From a virus, in the IMG/VR virus record IMGVR_UViG_3300042386_001572, positions 1-22,738 of that record: a stretch of DNA of 22,738 nt, one strand, 5' to 3'. Made by a program: the position numbers and the translations under genes. Numbering within the stretch: position 1 is the first letter of the stretch; every line of letters starts with the position of its first letter. The notes under the pieces are model-generated. The model did not search any database. It saw only the letters and a list, made by a program, of their open reading frames with translations, and was not told the origin of the DNA. This document shows positions 7,297-13,912 of the stretch, piece by piece.

Positions 7297-10190
7297 CTTT
7301 CAATTACATGAAAGGCATAATCGTGACCATTGGTTTCAATTATCTCTTCTTCATTTGACTTAGTACTTTCAGCCTGAAGTGTAACCACTTTTCTATTATG
7401 TTCCACCCAATATTGGTCAGCAAGTTCTAAACTATTTTCTACATACATAAAATAAGGGTCTCTTTGTACTCTATTCCAAAAGATTACTTCACTATCAGAT
7501 AGTGTCATAACTTCATCTAATTTATCTTGACCTTCTTCTTTTAATGGAAACCCATTAACAAGATCACATTGAGACTTAGTAAAGTATTGTCTGTCTTTTG
7601 GGTCTTCAATTAATATATCTTCTCTAATTGCCGGATTGAAAACAACTAATAAAGGTTCAACACGTTTGTTGAAATTATTTAAATAACGAGGAACATTATA
7701 ATCACCTTTTAAATCAGGATTGTTTTGTATTTCTTTCTCATCAATCATGTAACAGTTCACCTCAATAAAATCATTTGGCATTGGATAACCATTCTTTGCA
7801 GTAAATTCTTCTTGTTGTTTCTTTGTTGGTTTTGTAATCTTTTGTACATCACCTGATGATTTTTTAGAACCATTATTAACATAATAAATTGTATCACCTA
7901 AACCCGCAGGATAATCACTATTCATAATTAATTCCATATGTGCTTGACGAGACATTAATGAACCAGCTTTAGTAGTTTTAGTAACATACTTTTTATATTC
8001 ATTAACACTTTGTTTAACACGTGCTTTATTTGCTATCTTTGATAATGGAATTTCTTTTTCATAAATCTTTGTTACATAATCGTAATATAATTCTACGAAA
8101 GAATGTCCATCACCATTTAACAAATACTTTAATCCTTCATCCAAGAACTCAACAATATATGTTTGTAATTTTTTAGATTTAATTGTATTACCTGTTAGTT
8201 TAATTTTCTCTTTTCCTTTCTTCATCATTTTAATAATGTAGTTCTTACGAGAAACATTAATACAAGCCGGTGCAACATAGTCAATATCTAAACCCATTTC
8301 ACCTCTCATGAATATATCATTGAACTCCGCAGTATGTGCTTCAATACCTACATATTCTTTTCCTTCTGTAACTAATTCATTTAATCCTTTACCAACATAT
8401 ATTGCATCCTTTGCACTATCGGGTGTTTCAAAGTTCACACCATCTGTATCCATTACTAGAGGTTTATAACCCTTCTTCATATAGAACATAATCATCATAC
8501 GTAAACACTGACGACCAATACAAGTAATGGTTTCACCTGAATTCATTTCACCCCAAGGGAATACGTGTGGTGCGGATAAACTACCGAAATATGCGTTGAT
8601 AAAAATCTTAATTGGTAATTGTTTACGATCATATACCTCAGACATAACAGGATCACTATTCTTTAATTCACCCGCTAAGTTTTTATATTTAATACGAATG
8701 TTTCTGAAATATTTTAACATTGATTTTTGAACTCCCATAACATCACAATCAGGAAACACATCATATACTAATTGAATTGATGGATAGAGTGATGAGTAGT
8801 CAAACTTAACAATGTTCTTTGCGTATCCCACATTTAATAAACGAGATAATCCACCTGTGAAAGCACGTTTCTCATCTTTTGCTGGTATTGCCAAGTTGTG
8901 TTCGTATGACCACGCTAACATGATAATTTTCCACAGTGTTGCAGTTCCCATAGTTGCAATTCTTTCATACGTGGTAGGAACCAATTTAGAAAGTAAGAAC
9001 GTTGATTGAGAGAAACTATCATCTACAACCATAGTTTCATACAAGTCATCATCAAGATATTGTTCCACAATTTTTCTTCCTGTCCATATTTCAAACTTAC
9101 CTGGATATTTTTGTGTTAAATTTTCTGTACCAGGTTCTCCAATTTGTTTGTATCCACCTGTCTTTGGATTTACATAATAACTTTCGTTATCAAGATATAT
9201 TTTGGAAATCTTTGAACCATCTACGTATACACGATTAGGTTTTTCTTTCTCCAAATATGTTGTAATATATTTCAATCCCCAACTTTTAATTTCACTATTA
9301 ATTGCCTGAGCACGTCTTACAGAATGGGCAATATCAATAATATTGAAACCCCATATAACGTGTTGTTTATATGGTTCAATTTCATTTGCAAGTTTTAACA
9401 TTCCTTCTTTCTCTTTCATTCCTTGCGTTGTGAATATTTGTGTTAAACCATCAACATCAACACCAAGAATTTCTGCACGTTTTAATATAAACGGCCAGTC
9501 AAAGAACGCTGAGTTATAACCTGCAACAATGGTTGGTTTTAAATCTTTAATGTATTTGAAAAATCTTTCTATACATTTCTTCTCACCGTCTTCACCAAAT
9601 GCTGCTATTGTTTCATTCATACCACGGTTGTCCTTAACTCCAATTAATATAATGACACAAGTCTCAGGATCAAGACCTGTGGTTTCAATATCAAATACAA
9701 ATCTATTAACTCCACCGTAATCATCAATACCCTTAAACAATCTTTTTTTCTTCTGTATAAGATATTGTTCTACAGGGTTTAAGATAGTAAACAAATGTCT
9801 ACACTTTTCATCCCATGGATTTAATCCACCCATCCTAAAGAACGATACCAAATCCGTATAAGATTTAATACTTCTAACAATATGAGTCATACCATTTTCT
9901 AAACGTTCGTTGCCGTGAGTATCCAACTTTTCAATTAGGATACCAAATTCACCCATACGTTTTTTCTGCATTGCCTTTGAATCTCCATAGAAATTCATAC
10001 CTGTCAAATCACCTACCCATAAGAACGGTGTAAATGTATCAGGTTTAACGATTTTCCCTTGTTCAGGATCTTGAATAATTTTGTAGATTGTATTTGTGGG
10101 ATAGTCGTATTCAACTCCGACGATATACATTTCATCGTCGCCACCATTGAGGAAGCCTTCAATAACTTCCTGAGAGATAACCTCTTTCAT
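7293..10190 (-). CDS. Family B DNA polymerase with 3'-5' exonuclease (T4 gp43 type)
   Basis: A 965-residue replicative polymerase, near the 898 of T4 gp43. The exonuclease has Exo I FVFDIETTG (D167, E169), Exo II GYNSAFFDWP (N226, D231) and a plausible Exo III at YLDDD (Y378, D382). The polymerase has motif A in KFDYSSLYPSI (D464), motif B as KIFINAYFGS (K528, N532, Y534, G536) and motif C as VMDTDGVNF (D581, D583), where most family B enzymes have DTDS. All catalytic carboxylates are present, so it should be active. A KKLQTYIVEFLDEGLKYLL thumb segment follows. No Shine-Dalgarno or TATTTATA precedes the ATG. The 90-base leader holds a small hairpin at 10223-10236. The gene ends tail-to-tail with the neck gene, the two stop codons sharing CTAA. 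Confidence 0.95.
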   Translation of the reverse strand: MKEVISQEVIEGFLNGGDDEMYIVGVEYDYPTNTIYKIIQDPEQGKIVKPDTFTPFLWVGDLTGMNFYGDSKAMQKKRMGEFGILIEKLDTHGNERLENGMTHIVRSIKSYTDLVSFFRMGGLNPWDEKCRHLFTILNPVEQYLIQKKKRLFKGIDDYGGVNRFVFDIETTGLDPETCVIILIGVKDNRGMNETIAAFGEDGEKKCIERFFKYIKDLKPTIVAGYNSAFFDWPFILKRAEILGVDVDGLTQIFTTQGMKEKEGMLKLANEIEPYKQHVIWGFNIIDIAHSVRRAQAINSEIKSWGLKYITTYLEKEKPNRVYVDGSKISKIYLDNESYYVNPKTGGYKQIGEPGTENLTQKYPGKFEIWTGRKIVEQYLDDDLYETMVVDDSFSQSTFLLSKLVPTTYERIATMGTATLWKIIMLAWSYEHNLAIPAKDEKRAFTGGLSRLLNVGYAKNIVKFDYSSLYPSIQLVYDVFPDCDVMGVQKSMLKYFRNIRIKYKNLAGELKNSDPVMSEVYDRKQLPIKIFINAYFGSLSAPHVFPWGEMNSGETITCIGRQCLRMMIMFYMKKGYKPLVMDTDGVNFETPDSAKDAIYVGKGLNELVTEGKEYVGIEAHTAEFNDIFMRGEMGLDIDYVAPACINVSRKNYIIKMMKKGKEKIKLTGNTIKSKKLQTYIVEFLDEGLKYLLNGDGHSFVELYYDYVTKIYEKEIPLSKIANKARVKQSVNEYKKYVTKTTKAGSLMSRQAHMELIMNSDYPAGLGDTIYYVNNGSKKSSGDVQKITKPTKKQQEEFTAKNGYPMPNDFIEVNCYMIDEKEIQNNPDLKGDYNVPRYLNNFNKRVEPLLVVFNPAIREDILIEDPKDRQYFTKSQCDLVNGFPLKEEGQDKLDEVMTLSDSEVIFWNRVQRDPYFMYVENSLELADQYWVEHNRKVVTLQAESTKSNEEEIIETNGHDYAFHVIES

Positions 10191-10222
10191 GTTTTATATT
10201 TTTTTAATGTGACGTATTAGCT

Positions 10223-10236
10223 TGTGGAAAACCACA
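10223..10236 (-). promoter_or_regulatory. Short hairpin in the DNA polymerase leader
   Basis: In the minus-strand RNA, TGTGG and CCACA pair perfectly around a TTTT loop (5 bp). The hairpin ends 32 bases before the polymerase ATG. The sequence after it is A-rich, not U-rich, so it is not a standard intrinsic terminator. T4 DNA polymerase represses its own translation through a hairpin in its mRNA leader; a similar role here is only an analogy. The remaining intergenic bases up to 10280 show nothing else I recognise. Confidence 0.3.
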
Positions 10237-10280
10237 GTTTGCCTTGTTTACATTAATAAATATAATTAAAAAAAGTGGTA

Positions 10281-10649
10281 TTAAATAATATTGATGAATA
10301 ATTTTTCTCTAATCGGTAAAATCAATTTAGTGGTATTGTTACCATTACCATCATTAAATTGAACCGTGACTTTACCTTCAAACTTACCAATTTCGGAAGT
10401 TTGTTCTTCGGTGAATCTATATGTAATATAATATTCGTCGTTAATATTGTTAAACTTTTTTGTTCTGTTTGTTAAATTACATGTGGCATCTAAAATGTAT
10501 GGGGTACCTGACACAACATCAACCATTTCAAATGTAATTTCTGCATTTTCAAGCATTTGATTGAATGATGACTTATCGTTTTTACCGTCGTCAATCATTC
10601 TCATCTTTAAAATTGGGTCAGATGCACCTTGTCTTATAAAAAATTCCAT
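10281..10649 (-). CDS. Small beta-rich tail protein, BppU N-terminal-domain-like
   Basis: A 122-residue protein with the layout of BppU_N-type baseplate domains. It opens with F-F-I-R-Q-G-A-S-D-P, then a charged segment with DDGKND, an A-E-I-T-F-E-M-V-D strand, a central strand (YILDATCNLTN), Y-Y-I-T-Y-R-F-T-E-E-Q-T-S-E-I-G-K-F-E-G with the characteristic E-x-x-T-x-x-x-G-x-[FY], then VTVQFNDGNGNNTTKLILP and a final I-x-x-K-L-F-I-N-I strand. In siphophages such domains attach receptor-binding proteins to the baseplate. At the end of a fibre-gene block it could be a fibre adaptor or small tip protein. The similarity is remote and seen by eye only. TATTTATA lies 4 bases before the ATG. Confidence 0.5.
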   Translation of the reverse strand: MEFFIRQGASDPILKMRMIDDGKNDKSSFNQMLENAEITFEMVDVVSGTPYILDATCNLTNRTKKFNNINDEYYITYRFTEEQTSEIGKFEGKVTVQFNDGNGNNTTKLILPIREKLFINII

Positions 10650-10653
10650 ATGT

Positions 10654-10661
10654 TATAAATA
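10654..10661 (-). promoter_or_regulatory. TATTTATA start-site motif, BppU-like gene
   Basis: Exact TATTTATA in gene direction, 4 bases (ACAT) before the ATG at 10649. Both flanking genes are on the minus strand, so the reverse reading TATAAATA would point antisense. This site therefore supports the gene-direction reading. Confidence 0.5.
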
Positions 10662-10693
10662 TATTCTCGTTCCGATTGTTGTTTATTTTTGTT

Positions 10694-11338
10694 TTAATTG
10701 GTAGTTTCCATTGTTTTCTGAAAATATCGTTCAATTCTTTTACTTAATCGGACTCTTACGTCGGTTGTGGTTCTACCCACCACATCGTATGGTAATATAA
10801 AACCAAAACTTAAAAATATTCTTCTTGATTTGAATTCGTTCGTCCAATGTTTGTATAATGATGCCTCAAATCCGTATAAATCACCTTCATTTATTTTTAT
10901 AACATCTTTATCTAAAAACAATTCGTAATCCTCTGATAAAACACTAATATTACATTTATAATTAACATGTCCTTCAACTGCCGCGTCATAGTGAGGATTT
11001 ATCTTTCCACCACTATTCATATCTACCGCTTGTAAGAAGATATGGTTTTTAGGAAATTCAAATTCTTCCGCAATTCTATCAATAATGGTATCAATCAAAT
11101 CAGGTAGTTTATCTTTTGAAACATCTGATACCGCTTGGAACTTTGTAATATAATTTGTAAAAGGTGTATTCGAAATATCAAACATATAAGTTTTACCTTT
11201 TAGTTCTTTTGATAATTCCGAAAGATGATGATTAGCACCATTACCGCTATGGTCAATTGAGTCTATCCAATTTATTATTTGTTTGGACTCGGATGGTGTA
11301 ATAAATCCCCTTTTAATTTTATAATTATTATTTTCCAA
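10694..11338 (-). CDS. 2-oxoglutarate/Fe(II)-dependent oxygenase, prolyl-hydroxylase-like
   Basis: A 214-residue enzyme of the double-stranded beta-helix dioxygenase superfamily, which couples 2-oxoglutarate oxidation to hydroxylation of a substrate. The iron triad is clear: H116-x-D118 in NPHYDAA and H164 in LYKHW. R172 or R173 in SRRIFLSFGF is the expected 2-oxoglutarate-binding arginine. The size, and an N-terminal RGFITPSESKQIINWI helix ('oxygenase lid' region), fit small phage prolyl-4-hydroxylase-like enzymes. The substrate is unknown; the Pro-rich fibre proteins encoded in the same block are candidates (inference). The start is odd: the frame opens just after a TGA and its only early start is TTG at 11338, inside the last codons of the upstream gene and after a run of seven A. 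No other ATG occurs until residue 52. The enzyme call is strong; the start is uncertain. Confidence 0.85.
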   Translation of the reverse strand: MENNNYKIKRGFITPSESKQIINWIDSIDHSGNGANHHLSELSKELKGKTYMFDISNTPFTNYITKFQAVSDVSKDKLPDLIDTIIDRIAEEFEFPKNHIFLQAVDMNSGGKINPHYDAAVEGHVNYKCNISVLSEDYELFLDKDVIKINEGDLYGFEASLYKHWTNEFKSRRIFLSFGFILPYDVVGRTTTDVRVRLSKRIERYFQKTMETTN

Positions 11339-11576
11339 TTTTTTTCAAATTATGTTTTGCTAAAAACTCTTTGGGGTTCATCGCCTCTATTATAGTTAAT
11401 TCAGCAGAATCCATCATCTGTTTAGCCTTTTCTTCCGTAACCGCCATTACACACAATTTGTGAGTTGAAGGTAATTCTCCGGTTGGTGATAAATCTATTT
11501 TTAAGATATTATCATCTTTCATTTTTTCTCTTGCTTGCTGAACTTTTGATTCTTCGCACAATATACATATTCTCAT
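11328..11576 (-). CDS. Hypothetical small phage protein (82 aa)
   Basis: Unrecognised function. It begins MRICILCEES, a hydrophobic strand followed by charged helices (KVQQAREKMKDD), then LSPTGELPSTHKLCVMAVTEEKAKQMM, and ends in MNPKEFLAKHNLKKIGK. The strand-helix-strand-helix rhythm suggests a small alpha/beta fold. Two Cys near the N-terminus (ILCEES and the later HKLCVM) are not spaced like a zinc site. Its last four codons overlap the start of the oxygenase gene by 11 bases, so translation of the two is very likely coupled. It starts 15 bases after the nonapeptide-fibre gene ends, without a motif of its own, so it probably belongs to the same transcript. Confidence 0.7.
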   Translation of the reverse strand: MRICILCEESKVQQAREKMKDDNILKIDLSPTGELPSTHKLCVMAVTEEKAKQMMDSAELTIIEAMNPKEFLAKHNLKKIGK

Positions 11577-11591
11577 ATTTCTTTTGTTTTA

Positions 11592-13862
11592 TTAATCTAT
11601 AGGTGCAATGATTGTCGACTCTATATACCATTGACCATAATTATCTAACGCAGTTAATATAGGTGTTCCATCAAACCTTCTTTGAATAGTTTTGTTATAA
11701 TATTCATAAACCATTGGGGTTGCACCAATCGTATCTACCGTCAAAACTAAATCACTCGTTCCACCAAATGAACCAGAAGCTATTGTTATTGTATCACCAG
11801 TTAGGTATAGTTTTCCAATGGTTGAAGCTTCAACATTACTAACAAGAGTTGACGCAACAGTGATTGTAAATACTGAATTTACTCCTGCCCCTGATGATGT
11901 TCCAGTTACACCTGTATAAACTCCATCGGTTCCGGTAGTTGATGGGTATGAAAAATTTTCGGGGTTTCCTAAATATGTGGTAAAATCTATTCCATTTAGA
12001 GGAGTTTCTATTCTATTAAATTGAAAAGAGTTACCTACTGTATTGTTTTCAAACTCATCCCCAATATTATTATTATAAAAATATTCTCCAATTGTATTGT
12101 TATTAAAATAGTTTCCAATTACATTACCTCTACTATTGCTTCCACCAAATCCAAAACCTTCACCGATGTTGTTACTATAAAAACTATTTCCAATTTGATT
12201 ATATCTAAAATCATCTGTTATTCCGTTATCATAAAAATTATTTAATATAAAATTATTTTGAAAATATAATCCTATATCATTTGAATAAAAGTCGTTTCCA
12301 ATGTTATTTTTTAAAAAATAATTTTCAATCTCATTTCCCCCAAAATTGTTCCCAATTTTATTATCATCAAACTGACCCACTATTAAATTCGCCTTAAATC
12401 CATTACCAATATGATTGTCCTCAAAAGTTGATTGATTGTTAATTGATCCTAATGTATTATTGTGAAAATCAAACCCAATTGTATTATTATCAAAAGAGTG
12501 ATAAATGATGTTTGTATAGAAACTATTTCCCACCGTGTTATTATCAAAACTATTTTTAATTACATTATTAGTAAAATTACCAACTACGTTATCATTAAAA
12601 CTATTTTGTATAATATTATTACTAAAAGAGGATTTAAATGTGTTATCAGAGAAATCATCATCACCAGTGTAAAAATTACCATAGAATGATCCCATTATTA
12701 AATTTTTTTCAAAATCGTACGAGTCATTATCACCTAAATTGTTGTTATAAAAATCATTTTGAATAATATTATTTAGAAAATCACATATAATTATGTTATT
12801 GTAAAAATCTGAAGATATTGTATTGTTATCAAAATCATTATCAATTACATTACCATAGAAATTACCACTAATTGTATTATTTGTACAATCATCATTAAAG
12901 GTATTGTTTCTAAAATTACTTCCGAATGAATTGTCTCTATGTGGACTATCTCTAAAAACATTGTTTGAAAGCAAGAAAGTATCTCCATTATCTATAGTGT
13001 TTGCAACTCTATTACCACAAGTATTGTTAAAACATCCATTATAACTTGTAAATGTTTTGTATTCTGTAAATCCTGTGTTAGAAATAATATTGCTTTGTTT
13101 GTAAGACATTCCATTATCGGTTATACTGTCTGTATAGAAAGTGTCATTGACATTATAAATTGTGCGTCCCGTAACAGTCATACTCGTTTCTGTATCAATA
13201 GAAACAATTTCATAAAAATCTACATTATATGCGTTTGAACTAACAATACCTATAACTTCTCCGGTAGTTCTATTTGTAAAATTTGTTCCTACACCCGTTA
13301 CAACACCAACACTATTAATACTTACTTTTCCGACATAAATTTCCTCAGCACTATATGTATTATATCTCTTAAATAAAACTTCTCTAAAGTCATAATCAAA
13401 AGCATTTCCTTTATCGTCAATTCTATATGTTATTCTACCAAACGCGGCACCCGCAGTAACTTCGGTAGATGTAAAATATGGATCATATTGTATTGTATCA
13501 CCAGAATATTCTGGTTGATATGCGTGTTCTGAAATTTTATCAACATCAGTTGCCAACACAAGTATAGGTGCAACATTACCTTGTTTGTAATTACCAGTTT
13601 CAATTGTACTACCAGTGTGGTCATAATCAGGTTGGTCGTAACAAGTTTTGAAATCTGTGATTAAATAATGTTTACCTGGTGTTAATGTTGCACCTGTTAA
13701 AAGAGAATATAACTCACTATGTGTTACTTCCTCATATATTGAGACACTTAGTAAATTACTTACGCTTACTTTTTTAGTTTCTCCGTTGTTAACTATTGGT
13801 AACATATCTCCCGATAAAGGTTCGGTAAGTTCATTTAATTGTGAAATTTTTTGATCTGCCAT
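11592..13862 (-). CDS. Tail fibre/spike with about 32 nonapeptide repeats (predicted beta-solenoid)
   Basis: A 756-residue fibre protein. The N-terminus, KISQLNELTEPLSGDMLPIV followed by N-N-G-E-T-K-K-V-S-V-S-N-L-L, is the common attachment peptide of phage tail fibres; the collagen-like fibre upstream starts with a similar one. Residues 45-260 are an unassigned beta-rich region. Residues about 317-620 are a repeat array with consensus F-x-x-N-x-[IV]-G-N-x. I count 32 copies, mostly exactly nine residues apart (for example Phe 335, 344, 353, 362, 371 and 480 through 570), with insertions near 375, 398, 472 and 573. Inward Phe and Ile with Asn between them suggest a solenoid with an Asn ladder. 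It is neither pentapeptide (five-residue period) nor RTX (no GGxGxD). Residues 625-756 form a beta C-terminal cap (GTDGVYTGVTGT, TGDTITIASGSFGG). It probably contacts the host surface. Confidence 0.75.
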   Translation of the reverse strand: MADQKISQLNELTEPLSGDMLPIVNNGETKKVSVSNLLSVSIYEEVTHSELYSLLTGATLTPGKHYLITDFKTCYDQPDYDHTGSTIETGNYKQGNVAPILVLATDVDKISEHAYQPEYSGDTIQYDPYFTSTEVTAGAAFGRITYRIDDKGNAFDYDFREVLFKRYNTYSAEEIYVGKVSINSVGVVTGVGTNFTNRTTGEVIGIVSSNAYNVDFYEIVSIDTETSMTVTGRTIYNVNDTFYTDSITDNGMSYKQSNIISNTGFTEYKTFTSYNGCFNNTCGNRVANTIDNGDTFLLSNNVFRDSPHRDNSFGSNFRNNTFNDDCTNNTISGNFYGNVIDNDFDNNTISSDFYNNIIICDFLNNIIQNDFYNNNLGDNDSYDFEKNLIMGSFYGNFYTGDDDFSDNTFKSSFSNNIIQNSFNDNVVGNFTNNVIKNSFDNNTVGNSFYTNIIYHSFDNNTIGFDFHNNTLGSINNQSTFEDNHIGNGFKANLIVGQFDDNKIGNNFGGNEIENYFLKNNIGNDFYSNDIGLYFQNNFILNNFYDNGITDDFRYNQIGNSFYSNNIGEGFGFGGSNSRGNVIGNYFNNNTIGEYFYNNNIGDEFENNTVGNSFQFNRIETPLNGIDFTTYLGNPENFSYPSTTGTDGVYTGVTGTSSGAGVNSVFTITVASTLVSNVEASTIGKLYLTGDTITIASGSFGGTSDLVLTVDTIGATPMVYEYYNKTIQRRFDGTPILTALDNYGQWYIESTIIAPID
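12003..12914 (-). repeat. Coding array of 27-bp units (nonapeptide repeats)
   Basis: The DNA encoding residues 317-620 of the fibre is built from degenerate 27-base units, seen on the plus strand as recurring [AT]TTATTNTNAAA with AAAATNNTT spacing. The units differ at most synonymous sites, so this looks like an old, selected protein repeat and not a recent expansion. Confidence 0.75.
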
Positions 13863-13883
13863 TTTGTGTTTGTTTTTCTTTTA

Positions 13884-13891
13884 TATAAATA
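13884..13891 (-). promoter_or_regulatory. TATTTATA start-site motif, nonapeptide-fibre gene
   Basis: Exact TATTTATA in gene direction, 21 bases before the ATG at 13862, followed by an A-rich leader. The neighbouring genes are both minus strand, so an antisense reading would serve no gene. Confidence 0.45.
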
Positions 13892-13912
13892 GTTTTATTT
13901 TTTGTCTATTAC

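Noticed and set aside
10206-10219. TAATACGTCACATT on the minus strand, resembling the T7 RNA polymerase promoter
   Set aside because: It matches only TAATACG and part of the following bases; the ACTCACTATAG core is missing and no T7-type RNA polymerase gene is seen.
10654-10661. TATAAATA on the plus strand taken as a T4-type late promoter
   Set aside because: No plus-strand gene lies downstream; in this and two other minus-strand gaps the T4-oriented reading would be antisense, so I treat the motif as TATTTATA in gene direction.
12003-12914. Regularly spaced short repeats that could suggest a CRISPR array
   Set aside because: The units are 27 bases, degenerate and in frame, coding F-x-x-N-x-I-G-N-x; there are no unique spacers between identical repeats.
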